In this document: piece by piece, positions 34,061 through 43,436 of the stretch | How positions within the stretch are numbered: position 1 is the stretch's first letter | How the letters are laid out: the number at the start of each line of letters is the position of its first letter | Assembly (NCBI GenBank): GCA_044225795.1 | Contig: JBGAIF010000004.1 | Location: 62,001 to 126,000 of the forward strand | DNA: 64,000 nucleotides | DNA from: Nemorincola sp044225795 | GTDB taxonomy: Bacteria > Bacteroidota > Bacteroidia > Chitinophagales > Chitinophagaceae | Reading direction: 5' to 3' | Program-made: the position numbers and the translations under genes | The notes under the pieces: generated by a model | Databases searched by the model: none | Told to the model about the DNA's origin: nothing | What the model saw: the letters and a program-made list of their open reading frames with translations, nothing else

Positions 34061-35131
34061 ATGAGTGTTTCTGCATTAGACATAAAGGTTAGAAAAGTGG
34101 AAAAGAGCAGACTAAATGAAGTTGATCCTTCAAATATTCAGTTCGGAAAGATATACTCTGACCATATGCTTGTTGCCTATTATGAAAATGGTACGTGGAA
34201 GCAACCCGAGATAGTGCCGTTCAGTGACATCTCCTTTAGCCCGGCTACTACGTTCATGCATTACGGCCAGGCCATATTTGAGGGTGTAAAGGCTTATAAG
34301 GACCCACAAGGCAACCCTTCGATATTCCGTCCGTTTGATAACTGGACACGTATGAACCGTTCGGCAGAGCGTATGGCTATGCCCGATGTTCCCGAGTACA
34401 TTTTTGTTGAGGGAATGCGTAAACTAGTTGATGTTGACCGCGACTGGATACCAACGGGAGAAGATACCTCATTATATATCCGCCCGTTCATGCTGGCTAT
34501 TGATGAGTTCATCGGAGTACGCCCGGCTGAGAAGTTCATGTTCATGATCATTACCAGCCCTGCCGGACCATATTACAACCATCCTGTTTCTATTTATGTG
34601 CAGGATAAGTATGTACGCGCTTTCCCCGGCGGTATTGGTTTTACCAAGGCTGCAGGTAACTACGGAATGAGCATGTATCCTACCCAGCAGATCAAGAAGA
34701 TGGGCTATGATCAGATATTGTGGACTGATGGTTTTGAACATAAATATGTTCAGGAGATCGGCACGATGAACGTGTTCTTTGTAATTGGCGATAAGGTGGT
34801 AACACCGGATATTACACAGGACACTATACTGGCAGGCGTTACCCGCGATAGCGTCATTACATTGCTGCGTGAAAAAGGAGTGACTGTTGAAGAACGTCCG
34901 CTGAGCATAATGGAGATAGAAGCTGCTTACAGGGCAGGGGAGCTGAAGGAGGCTTTCGGTACCGGAACTGCCGCTTCTATTGCACCTATATATGCGCTTA
35001 CCTATCACGAGGATAAAATGGTATTACCTCACCTGGATACTTGGGAGATAGCCAACTGGTTGAAAAAAGAACTGGCCGATATCCGCTACAACCGCAAGCC
35101 GGATAGCCATGGCTGGAATGTGACAGTGTAA
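34061..35131 (+). CDS. ilvE: Branched-chain amino-acid aminotransferase
   Basis: 356 residues of fold-type IV PLP aminotransferase, long BCAT II form. PLP lysine is in GGIGFTKAAGNYGMSMYP (about residue 200); TTFMHYGQAIFEGVKAYK carries the substrate-loop residues, TLYIRPFM-like SLYIRPFMLAI and the phosphate-binding GTGTAASIAPI are present. Catalyses reversible transamination of Leu, Ile and Val with 2-oxoglutarate in the cytosol. Monocistronic with a strong terminator. A TTTCTTTG sequence 30-40 bases upstream may be the -7 box. Confidence 0.94.
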   Translation: MSVSALDIKVRKVEKSRLNEVDPSNIQFGKIYSDHMLVAYYENGTWKQPEIVPFSDISFSPATTFMHYGQAIFEGVKAYKDPQGNPSIFRPFDNWTRMNRSAERMAMPDVPEYIFVEGMRKLVDVDRDWIPTGEDTSLYIRPFMLAIDEFIGVRPAEKFMFMIITSPAGPYYNHPVSIYVQDKYVRAFPGGIGFTKAAGNYGMSMYPTQQIKKMGYDQILWTDGFEHKYVQEIGTMNVFFVIGDKVVTPDITQDTILAGVTRDSVITLLREKGVTVEERPLSIMEIEAAYRAGELKEAFGTGTAASIAPIYALTYHEDKMVLPHLDTWEIANWLKKELADIRYNRKPDSHGWNVTV

Positions 35132-35152
35132 GATAGACTAAAGTTATAATAT

Positions 35153-35182
35153 AAAAGGGTGGCTAATAGCTGCCCTTTTTTA
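35153..35182 (+). terminator. Rho-independent terminator of ilvE
   Basis: AAAAGGGTGGCT and AGCTGCCCTTTT form a stem with two G-U pairs and a small loop, ending in a T-run. It reaches the stop of the converging glycosyltransferase gene at 35180. Confidence 0.8.
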
Positions 35183-35989
35183 ATGCTCGAAATATCCCTT
35201 GTCTTTTTTTACAACCTTTTTGTACAGATGCCGGCCCAGGCTGGAAAGAAGTAGCACCGGAAGCAACGGCAAGAACACAGGATTCAATTTTACGAGGCGG
35301 CTGTATGCCCGCATCTCTCCTTTCCTCATTTTCCAGGTGTTCTCACTGATCCCCCCCGATGTAGTGAATTTCCGGAAGATCTGGGTGAGCGGGATATTTA
35401 TGAAATATATTTTGTGTTTATATCCTACTCGCATGCACAGCTCGTAGTCTTCCGTATAACGCATGGAAGGCTCAAACCTGAATTCGGGCTTATTCTTTAA
35501 TATCAGGCAGGACGTGGCTATGGGGTTGCTGGGTAGCAGTTTTATGAATGGTAGTTTGTAGATCATGATTCCCTCCGGCAATTTTTTACCGGAAAGATCC
35601 TCCTGTGTATATGGGTGGTAAAACAACGTAATATCAGGTTTGGACTTGAGTATGCTATTCATCAGCATCAACTTATCGCGGTGCCAGGCATCATCTGCAT
35701 CCAGGAAGGCAAAATAGTCTCCGGTGGCAATATCCATGCCCGCATTTCTCGTCACTGAACTGCCCCCGTTTGATACCTTTTGGAGGATTTTTACTTTATT
35801 CCCATATGTGTTTTGAACCAGTTCGCTGGTCTTATCCTTGCTGGCGTCATCAACCACGATGATCTCATATGCCGGGTAAGACTGGGCAAGCACAGAGTCA
35901 ATAGCGCGTATTATCGTTTGCTCAGCGTTATATGCGGGTATGACAACGCTGAATCTTATATCATTAACTGCTGCGTTACCACTGGTCAT
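35180..35989 (-). CDS. Family 2 glycosyltransferase
   Basis: 269 residues: GT-A fold with FSVVIPAYNAEQTIIRAIDS, IIVVDDASKDKT, NAGMDIATGDYFAFLDADDA (DxD metal site) and a C-terminal TEDYELCMRVG motif (acceptor Asp). The last 40 residues contain a hydrophobic LLPVLLLSSLG membrane-associated segment. Start chosen at 35989 (MTSGNAAVNDIRFSVV); it overlaps the upstream GT4 gene by 14 bases, so the two are translationally coupled. Transfers a sugar from a nucleotide donor to a lipid or glycan acceptor, probably in surface polysaccharide assembly. Confidence 0.92.
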   Translation of the reverse strand: MTSGNAAVNDIRFSVVIPAYNAEQTIIRAIDSVLAQSYPAYEIIVVDDASKDKTSELVQNTYGNKVKILQKVSNGGSSVTRNAGMDIATGDYFAFLDADDAWHRDKLMLMNSILKSKPDITLFYHPYTQEDLSGKKLPEGIMIYKLPFIKLLPSNPIATSCLILKNKPEFRFEPSMRYTEDYELCMRVGYKHKIYFINIPLTQIFRKFTTSGGISENTWKMRKGEMRAYSRLVKLNPVFLPLLPVLLLSSLGRHLYKKVVKKDKGYFEH

Positions 35990-37079
35990 TGAATAATCTT
36001 TTGTAGATTCCGGATAATGTCTTTTCCTCTTCCTGCCAGCAATAGACCTCACGGGCTTTCAGGCAATTGCCCTGTAGTTGTTTATAGTACACTTCGTCTT
36101 CCAGCAATTCATTCAACCTGGCAGCAATACGTTCTGGCGAAACATCATCAATAAGTGCCGCCACCTCAAAAGTAGTATTTACCTTCTCATATTCAGGGTA
36201 TTTGATGCACAACTGCGGCACACCATTGTGCATATAATCAAAGAACCGGTTAGCAAGTGACAGGCGGTTGCTAAGACTGGTATCTTCAAACAAAGTGATA
36301 CCTATATAAGCCTGTATGGTATAGTCGGTCAACTGAGCAGGGGGGACATAACCTTTGAAGATCACCTTATCCTCCACCTTATGTGCTCTCGCCAGGTCTC
36401 TTGCCTGCTCATAAAAGTTGCCCTCTCCACATACTATGAGCCTGGCATTGACCATCTGCATTGCCGGAATAAGTTGTTCAAAACAGCGCCCTACATTCAC
36501 CCAGCCCTGGTACAGAATGAATCTTTCCGGCTTTTCAGGTATGGTCAAAGGTTTCAGGACCGTGGCATTGCGCACCACGCCATAGCTTACACCATATCTC
36601 TTTTTAAACTCTTCGGCATAACACTCACCTATGGTGTAGCCAACAGGGAAGTGTGGTACTGTATGTTTGCCGATCCACGTCCACATTTTATGCACCGACG
36701 GACGGGATATGACCTCCTTCAGGTCTGTAAATATTTCGTGCGCATCGTAAACACGCTTTATGCCCCGCATCTTCGATACATAATACACAGGCAATATAGT
36801 GTCCAGATCAATAGCGCATAAGGCATCAGCTTTTCTGAACAGTAGGAAAAAGAAAAGATTGAACCAGTAGTGGGCATACATGATCTTTCCCTGCTCCACT
36901 ATTATCGGTAACCGAACCTGTTTGAATGGCCTGTCTGAAAGCGGTTTGCTGTTTTTCTTCCTGAAACCAACCAATGTCACATCATACCCTGCATGCACAA
37001 GTGAAGTGCAAATGCGAATCATACGCTGGTCGTAGTTCAGATCGTTGGTTACTGTGCAAACTATTCTTCTTTTTTTCAT
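35976..37079 (-). CDS. Family 4 (GT-B) glycosyltransferase
   Basis: 367 residues: N-domain RIVCTVTNDLNYDQRMIRI, a central KRVYDAHEIFTDLKEV with the DAHE motif, and the C-domain (PERFILYQGWVNVGRCFEQL, RLIVCGEGNFYEQA, GITLFEDTSLSNRLSLANRF with the donor-phosphate region and NRFFDYMHNGVPQLC). Retaining GT-B enzyme, cytosolic face of the inner membrane. First gene of a two-gene unit with the family 2 enzyme; both likely build one glycan. RmlB further on in the window may supply a dTDP-deoxyhexose donor, but is not linked by operon. Confidence 0.9.
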   Translation of the reverse strand: MKKRRIVCTVTNDLNYDQRMIRICTSLVHAGYDVTLVGFRKKNSKPLSDRPFKQVRLPIIVEQGKIMYAHYWFNLFFFLLFRKADALCAIDLDTILPVYYVSKMRGIKRVYDAHEIFTDLKEVISRPSVHKMWTWIGKHTVPHFPVGYTIGECYAEEFKKRYGVSYGVVRNATVLKPLTIPEKPERFILYQGWVNVGRCFEQLIPAMQMVNARLIVCGEGNFYEQARDLARAHKVEDKVIFKGYVPPAQLTDYTIQAYIGITLFEDTSLSNRLSLANRFFDYMHNGVPQLCIKYPEYEKVNTTFEVAALIDDVSPERIAARLNELLEDEVYYKQLQGNCLKAREVYCWQEEEKTLSGIYKRLFNDQW

Positions 37080-37207
37080 TCAGAGGCCGTAAAGATAGAC
37101 CATCATCGAATGGTTTTAAAGAAACATTAAACGCAAAATATTTACATATAAATATTACTTATTGCGTGTCATTGTTGGAAAATAGTTACTCACAAAATGA
37201 CAATTCT

Positions 37208-37239
37208 TTTGCTAACAGGCGGTAATACAACTAATTTTG
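37208..37239 (+). promoter_or_regulatory. Bacteroidota-type promoter of the giant T9SS protein gene
   Basis: TTTG (37208-37211), 20 bases, then TAATTTTG (37232-37239): a full match to TTTG-N19/21-TAnnTTTG. Predicted start near 37246 gives a leader of about 55 bases. Confidence 0.7.
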
Positions 37240-37300
37240 CACTCGAATTAATGATTTATTGACGAATAATTAAGATTACTTACACAAAAAACTATTAGTC

Positions 37301-40300
37301 ATGAGAAGATTTACCCAAGTAAATTGTTGCAGGTCATTAGGTGTGTTGGGCACACTTTTACTGCTATTGATGTCCGGCGTTAGCTTCGGACAAACGTTTT
37401 CACAAGTCACTCATATATCTGGCACGCAATCTATAAGTGGTGTTGATGTGACTGTAACCACTTCTGGTGTTTCCCAGTTTACCTTTTGTGCTGGTGATGC
37501 AGATCCGTACTATTCAGGAGCTGGTGGAAGTACCATTACTTTCACTTTTTCTCAACCGGTAGCTTCAGTAAAGATACCATCACAATTTGGCGGTGGTAAT
37601 GTTCGTGAATTCGTTTATTACGTAAATGGTACATTTTATCCGATCACTCCGGCTAATGTTATCGGCACATCAACCTCCGGTTGCAACTGGGGCCTTGCAA
37701 GTGTAGTAGGCGGAAAGCTTCAGAACACAGCGGGAGGACAGTTGAGTGGTGTCGTGAAGATAGATGGTTCAATAACAAGCGTCACCGTTCAGATGGATGG
37801 TCTTGGTGCCGATTGGATGGGCATGTTCTTTCAAATGCCCCCTCTTTTCTTCGTTAATGGTACAACCCAATCATTGCAGGCATGCAAAAATTCATCTGCG
37901 ATCTCAATTAATAGTCTCCTTAAAGCTCAAGATGATAATTCCACTAACTTAACATGGACATTTGTTACGATGCCTGCTCATGGCTCCATTTCCGGTATCC
38001 CGGTTACAAATGCGGCGGTTAGTAATACGCCGATTGCTCCATCTGCAACTTATACACCTAATTCAGGCTACACCGGTCCCGATGCTTTTGTTGTTCAGGT
38101 ATCAGATGGCACCAATACGGCTACAACAACCATCAATGTAAATGTCAACCCTTTACCTGGTACTATCAATAGTTCAGCTCCTTTATGTCTTGGCCAACCG
38201 GCTACCCTTAGCAATATTGCACCAGGTGGTACATGGTCCAGCAGTAATACGTCCGTATTGCAGGTGGGAAGTACTGATGGTGTCGTATCTGCACTGGCAG
38301 TTGGAACTTCAACGATCGTATATACAGCAGCTTGCGGAACCGCTACCTGGACCGCAACAGTGAACGATCAGCCTGCTTCGATCAGTGGCAATAGCAATGT
38401 CTGTGAAGGAGCAACAACACCTTATACAGATGGCTCTGCTTTTGGAGCCTGGAGCAGCACTGATGCTTCAGTAGCGTCAGTTGGTTCAGGTACTGGTATT
38501 GTTTCAGGTATTTCCAGCGGAACAGCACTGATATCTTATACTTTATTTACAGGCTGTGCCGTATCTCAGATGGTCACAGTAGATCCATTGCCGCTATTTT
38601 CCGGAGTTGCCGCAGTTTGCGAAGGACTTACTACAACCCTTAGTAGTTCTGTTTCCGGGGGTACATGGAGCAGCAGTGACAATAGCATTGCTACAGTTAG
38701 TGGTTCCGGTACAGTAACAGGTATCTTGGCCGGCAACGTAAATGTGATGTATACTACACCTGCAAGCTGTGTTAATTCTTTGCCGGTAACTGTAAATCCA
38801 CTCCCGGCTACTATTAATGGTGCATCAAATGTTTGTGAAGGATTCACGACCAGTCTGAGCGATGCAACTGCAGGTGGAACATGGAGCATTGATAACTCCG
38901 CTGTTGCTACTATCTCCGGATCCGGAGATGTTACTGGCGTTGCCGCTGGTACTGCAACAGTGACTTATACATTGTCTACCGGCTGTATGATGACTCATGT
39001 GATCACTGTTGACCAGTCTCCTGCATCAATTTTTATACCTTCCGCGGTTTGTGAAGGGGCCGCAGTCGGTGTAACAGATCTGACTATGGGTGGAACATGG
39101 AGCGTTAACAACAGTATGGCAAGTATTGATGGGTCCGGATTACTGACAGGTATAAGTGCAGGCAATCCGACAGTGTCTTACACAATAGCTAATGGTTGTT
39201 ACGCAACGGCCACAGCAACTGTAAACATGACTCCGGCTGCTATAACCGGTGCAAACTTTATGTGCTATGGAAACATGACCACATTGACTGATCTTACTTC
39301 CGGCGGAAGCTGGAGTTCTTCTGATCCGTCAGTGGCTACTGTTTCTGGTGGTATGGTCACCTCTGTTGCAGTTGGTACAAGTACTATCAGCTACACACTT
39401 GCTAACAGTTGTTTCGCAACTGTGGTTGCTTCAGTGATTCCATTGCCTAATGTGAGTGCAGGATCAGATGTGACCATATGTTTCAATTCTTCTACTCCGC
39501 TTTTGGCTACAGGTGCAGATGTTTATACTTGGGTTCCTTCAGACGGACTGTCCTGCACAACTTGTGACAATCCTGTTGCCAGTCCTACTGTTACTACAAC
39601 CTACACTGTTACCGGAACAGGTGCACCTGCGACATTGGTTTATAACCAGGCATTCCAGGGTGGTGTTATCCCGACAACTCAATGTATTGCGTGGGATGCT
39701 TACAGAGCTACATTGCTGGGCTCATACAATTATACAGGCTTCACTATCCGTGGTAGTCAGAATAGTACTGGCATCAGTTGTACAGACCCTGTAGTTGCTG
39801 CTGCTGTTGCGAACGCGCTGAGAAGTGGTACAGCGTATACAGGATCTTCAGATGGACAAACCTGGTATGTTGGCGTTGGTTGCGACGTAGGAACGCCAAG
39901 TTGTGGAACGGTTTCTGTTGAACTGGCTAATCAGGGTTTATGTTCATGTTCTCCCGGCTATAGCATCAGGCCTCAGATTGGCAATAGCAACTGGGGTGGA
40001 GTAGGTGGAAATACATGTGGTGCCATCGACCAGACAATCGAAGTTGATTTTTACATTATGTCAACTGGTACATGTAGCAATACAGCCGTTGTGACAGTTT
40101 CGGTTAATCCGCTTCCGGCACCGGTAACAGGCAATATGGCTATATGTGAGGCTGGTGGTACTGTTTCATTGTTGGATGCTACCCCAGGCGGAACATGGAG
40201 CAGCAGTAATACAGCTCAGGCTACAATTGACGGAACAGGTATGGTGACAGGTGTCACTGCCGGTACTCCGGATATCACATATACAGATGCCACAACAGGA

Positions 40301-42124
40301 TGTTATGTGACTGCTCCTGTTACAGTTAACCCGCTCCCGGCTTCAATCACAGGATCTTCAAACGCTTGCCTTGGCCTCGTTACATCTTTGAATGATGTAA
40401 GTACTGGCGGAACATGGAGCAGCAGTGATATTACCGTAGCTACCGTTGGTTTGTCTTCCGGAGATGTTACAGGAATCGCCCTTGGAACAACATCTATTAC
40501 TTATACGCTTCCTACCGGCTGTTTCATAAGCCGTATAGAAACAGTTAACCCACTTCCTTCTGCTATTACAGGTCCTTCAGTTGTGTGCCCTGCACAGACA
40601 ATGACTTTAAGTGATGCAGACGGTGGAGGTTCATGGTATAGCGGAAACTCAGCTTTAGCTACTGTTAATGCGTCAACCGGAGTAGTTACCGGAGTTGCTT
40701 CAGGTAGCCTGTCGGTTACTTATGTATTACCTACTGGTTGTCCTATATCAGCAAGCATCGATGTATTGCCTGTTCCTGTTGTATACACAGTTACCGGAAG
40801 CGGTAGTTACTGCTCAGGTGGTACAGGAAAGGTTGTTGACCTTAGTGGTTCTGATGCCGGTTTCGATTATCAATTATACTATGGTACATCAATGATTGGT
40901 ACTGCGGTGTCCGGTACAGGCAGCACAATAACATTCGGTCCCCAGACGGGCGCCGGTGTTTATACGGCTGTTGCTACAAATACAACCACTGGTTGTACAA
41001 GCAATATGGCATCTTCGGCAAATATTACTATTGATCCGCTCCCTGTTCAATATAGTGTGACTGGTGGCGGTGATTTCTGCGATATGGGCGCAGGCGTTCA
41101 TGTTGGTCTTGCAAATTCTGATATTGGTATTGATTACCAGTTATATGACGGTTCGCTGACTATGGGCGGAGCAATGTCAGGTACTTCCTCAGCCCTCGAT
41201 TTCGGGCTTGAAACTAAGGCTGGCATCTATAAGGTTATAGCAACAAATACGGCTACTGGTTGCATGAACACTATGAGTGACAGCGCCATCGTTATTGTTA
41301 ATCCTTTGCTTGTTCCGGGTGTTAGCATTTCCACTTCATTATTTGATTCTGTTTGTGCCGGATCAACTGATACATTCAGGGCAAATGTTGTAAACGGAGG
41401 TTCTATGCCTTTCTATACTTGGCGGGTTAACGGCTCTGTTGTAGGTACAAATAGCCCGATGTTTGCTTATATACCGGATCAGGGCGATGTTGTGGTGGTG
41501 GAGATGACAAGCAATGCTAATTGCCTTGTGTCTATGCACACAGCGACCGATGAAATAACTGTAAATCTTGAGGATATCTACATCCCTGCCGTTACCATCA
41601 TTGCCGATCCCGGTAGCATGATCAACAAAGGACAAACTGTTACTTTTACCGCGCAGGCAGACAAAGCAGGCCCTGCACCAAGGTATCAGTGGATGAGAAA
41701 CAAACTGGATATCCCGGGAGCCACCAATGCAACTTTCACAACCAATACTATCTCGAACAAAGATTCTATCTCTTGCGTAGTATGGGGTAGCGGCAAGTGT
41801 GGATTACCTTCATTTAATGGTTTGCTCATGCAGGTTGGTACCACTGGCTTCAATGAACTTTCAGCCGGGAACATTAAGGTGTTGCCAAACCCTAACAAAG
41901 GCACGTTCACGGTAAAGGGATCTGTCGGAACAGCCAATGAAGAAGTATCTCTGGAGATCACAAATATGCTTGGCCAGTCTGTATATACTGGAAAGGTTAC
42001 TGCATCCGAAGGCCAGATAGACACCCAGGTGCAACTTGGAAGTAATATTGCAAACGGCATGTACATGATGAATGTACGGACTACTTCAGGTAATACAGTA
42101 TTCCATATCGTTGTTGAGCAATAA
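37301..42124 (+). CDS. Giant Ig-repeat surface protein with T9SS sorting domain
   Basis: 1607 residues. Signal peptide (about 1-30), a beta-rich N-domain (40-180), one cadherin-like segment (about 190-285), then nine Ig-like repeats of about 75-80 residues sharing GGTWSSS, (A/S)V(A)TV, G-(T/D)-VTG and a Cys pair. Six come before and three after an inserted block (about 730-930) with TTQCIAWDAYRATLLGSYNY and a CGAIDQTIEVDF end. Two further 85-residue repeats (FDYQLYYGTSMIG, IDYQLYDGSLTMGG), an Ig-like module and a type A T9SS domain (VLPNPNKGTFTVKGSVG to HIVVEQ) follow. Expected on the cell surface as an adhesin or in gliding or biofilm. Confidence 0.9.
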   Translation: MRRFTQVNCCRSLGVLGTLLLLLMSGVSFGQTFSQVTHISGTQSISGVDVTVTTSGVSQFTFCAGDADPYYSGAGGSTITFTFSQPVASVKIPSQFGGGNVREFVYYVNGTFYPITPANVIGTSTSGCNWGLASVVGGKLQNTAGGQLSGVVKIDGSITSVTVQMDGLGADWMGMFFQMPPLFFVNGTTQSLQACKNSSAISINSLLKAQDDNSTNLTWTFVTMPAHGSISGIPVTNAAVSNTPIAPSATYTPNSGYTGPDAFVVQVSDGTNTATTTINVNVNPLPGTINSSAPLCLGQPATLSNIAPGGTWSSSNTSVLQVGSTDGVVSALAVGTSTIVYTAACGTATWTATVNDQPASISGNSNVCEGATTPYTDGSAFGAWSSTDASVASVGSGTGIVSGISSGTALISYTLFTGCAVSQMVTVDPLPLFSGVAAVCEGLTTTLSSSVSGGTWSSSDNSIATVSGSGTVTGILAGNVNVMYTTPASCVNSLPVTVNPLPATINGASNVCEGFTTSLSDATAGGTWSIDNSAVATISGSGDVTGVAAGTATVTYTLSTGCMMTHVITVDQSPASIFIPSAVCEGAAVGVTDLTMGGTWSVNNSMASIDGSGLLTGISAGNPTVSYTIANGCYATATATVNMTPAAITGANFMCYGNMTTLTDLTSGGSWSSSDPSVATVSGGMVTSVAVGTSTISYTLANSCFATVVASVIPLPNVSAGSDVTICFNSSTPLLATGADVYTWVPSDGLSCTTCDNPVASPTVTTTYTVTGTGAPATLVYNQAFQGGVIPTTQCIAWDAYRATLLGSYNYTGFTIRGSQNSTGISCTDPVVAAAVANALRSGTAYTGSSDGQTWYVGVGCDVGTPSCGTVSVELANQGLCSCSPGYSIRPQIGNSNWGGVGGNTCGAIDQTIEVDFYIMSTGTCSNTAVVTVSVNPLPAPVTGNMAICEAGGTVSLLDATPGGTWSSSNTAQATIDGTGMVTGVTAGTPDITYTDATTGCYVTAPVTVNPLPASITGSSNACLGLVTSLNDVSTGGTWSSSDITVATVGLSSGDVTGIALGTTSITYTLPTGCFISRIETVNPLPSAITGPSVVCPAQTMTLSDADGGGSWYSGNSALATVNASTGVVTGVASGSLSVTYVLPTGCPISASIDVLPVPVVYTVTGSGSYCSGGTGKVVDLSGSDAGFDYQLYYGTSMIGTAVSGTGSTITFGPQTGAGVYTAVATNTTTGCTSNMASSANITIDPLPVQYSVTGGGDFCDMGAGVHVGLANSDIGIDYQLYDGSLTMGGAMSGTSSALDFGLETKAGIYKVIATNTATGCMNTMSDSAIVIVNPLLVPGVSISTSLFDSVCAGSTDTFRANVVNGGSMPFYTWRVNGSVVGTNSPMFAYIPDQGDVVVVEMTSNANCLVSMHTATDEITVNLEDIYIPAVTIIADPGSMINKGQTVTFTAQADKAGPAPRYQWMRNKLDIPGATNATFTTNTISNKDSISCVVWGSGKCGLPSFNGLLMQVGTTGFNELSAGNIKVLPNPNKGTFTVKGSVGTANEEVSLEITNMLGQSVYTGKVTASEGQIDTQVQLGSNIANGMYMMNVRTTSGNTVFHIVVEQ

Positions 42125-42137
42125 AGCCGGCACGACA

Positions 42138-42182
42138 ATAAAAGAAGAAAGCCCCCGAATTTCGGGGGCTTTCTTCTTTTAT
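42138..42182. terminator. Perfect 22-base-pair bidirectional terminator
   Basis: Two exactly complementary 22-base arms around one T (core AAAGCCCCCGAA/TTCGGGGGCTTT) with A/T tails, between the T9SS protein gene and converging rmlB. Confidence 0.92.
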
Positions 42183-42201
42183 CATTAAACGATCAGAAGG
42201 A

Positions 42202-43260
42202 TCAGGCTTTCTCTGTGTATTGCTTTTCGTAATACTTTTGGTAATCCCCCGAAGTAACATGGTTCAGCCATTCCTCATTGGCAAGATACCAGTCTATCGT
42301 TTTGCTCAGGCCTTCTTCAAATGTCACGGAGGGGTACCAACCGAGCTCCTTATTGATCTTATTCGCATCGATGGCATACCTGCGGTCATGACCGGGGCGA
42401 TCTTTGATATAAGTGATCAGCGCGTCTGATGTTCCTGCAGGGCGACCCAGCTTCGAATCCATTTCCTTACACAACAGCTTCACAAGCTCTATGTTCTGCC
42501 ACTCATTGAACCCGCCAATATTGTAGGTCTCTCCATTCTTCCCTCCGTGGAATACCATATCTATCGCACGGGCATGGTCCACCACATATAGCCAGTCGCG
42601 GGTGTACTTACCATCGCCGTACACCGGTAGTGGCTTGTTGTTCCTTATATTATTGATAAATAGCGGTATCAGCTTCTCAGGGAAGTGATTAGGTCCGTAA
42701 TTATTTGAACAGTTAGTGATCACAAACGGCATACCATAAGTATTACCATAAGCTCTTACAAAATGGTCCGATGCAGCCTTCGATGCAGAGTAAGGAGATT
42801 GCGGATCATAAGGGGTTGTTTCCAGGAAGAAACCTGTTTCTCCGAGTGAACCATATACTTCATCAGTAGAGACATGATAAAAACGCTTTCCTTCGTAGTT
42901 TCCCTTCCACAAGCTATTTGCCGCATTCAGCAAATTAGCAGTACCCATTACGTTGGTTTGAATGAACGCGTTTGGATTGGTGATGGAACGGTCCACATGG
43001 CTTTCAGCCGCAAGGTGTATCACACCATCAAAATTATATTGCTTAAAAATGCTATCTATTTGTGCCGCATCAGTGATATCTGCCTTTACAAAAGTATAGT
43101 TAGGTGAGTTCTCGATATCTTTCAGGTTCTCAAGGTTGCCCGCGTAGGTCAGTGCATCAAGATTAATGATACGGTAGTCGGGGTATTTTTGTACGAAAAG
43201 GCGTACAACGTGGGATCCGATGAACCCCGCGCCGCCGGTAATAAGCAGTGTCTTCTTCAT
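42202..43260 (-). CDS. rfbB: dTDP-glucose 4,6-dehydratase
   Basis: 352 residues of the extended SDR family: NAD-binding ITGGAGFIGSHVVRLF, catalytic STDEVYGSLG (Asp-Glu pair) and YSASKAASDHFVRAY (YxxxK), DRSITNPNAFIQTNV and the C-terminal IKDRPGHDRRYAIDA characteristic of RmlB. Converts dTDP-glucose to the 4-keto-6-deoxy sugar, the first committed step to dTDP-rhamnose and related deoxyhexoses. rmlA, rmlC and rmlD are not beside it. It shares a terminator with the preceding T9SS gene and is divergent from the ABC transporter. Confidence 0.95.
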   Translation of the reverse strand: MKKTLLITGGAGFIGSHVVRLFVQKYPDYRIINLDALTYAGNLENLKDIENSPNYTFVKADITDAAQIDSIFKQYNFDGVIHLAAESHVDRSITNPNAFIQTNVMGTANLLNAANSLWKGNYEGKRFYHVSTDEVYGSLGETGFFLETTPYDPQSPYSASKAASDHFVRAYGNTYGMPFVITNCSNNYGPNHFPEKLIPLFINNIRNNKPLPVYGDGKYTRDWLYVVDHARAIDMVFHGGKNGETYNIGGFNEWQNIELVKLLCKEMDSKLGRPAGTSDALITYIKDRPGHDRRYAIDANKINKELGWYPSVTFEEGLSKTIDWYLANEEWLNHVTSGDYQKYYEKQYTEKA

Positions 43261-43388
43261 GCTGCGAAATTAGTTTTATTTTATTTAAGAAGCTTATCAG
43301 ATTGTTTATAAAATACTAAAGTTTCGTTCATATATGTCGCTGTTTTCGCCATCTACCGACCAAAGTATGTCCTTTACCGAAAATTGTC

Positions 43389-43418
43389 TTGACAGGGGCT
43401 ATACCGTAGGTACTTTTG
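43389..43418 (+). promoter_or_regulatory. Promoter of the ABC exporter gene
   Basis: TTG (43389-43391), 19 bases, TACTTTTG (43411-43418). It overlaps an upstream ATG at 43416 and so points to the ATG at 43437 as true start, with a leader of about 12 bases. Confidence 0.65.
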
Positions 43419-43436
43419 CAAAAAAGTAGCGATAAA

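Noticed and set aside
37301..42124. CRISPR-like or tandem DNA repeat array
   Set aside because: The recurring blocks are in frame, diverged at DNA level and encode Ig-like protein repeats; spacing is 225-240 bases with no spacer structure.
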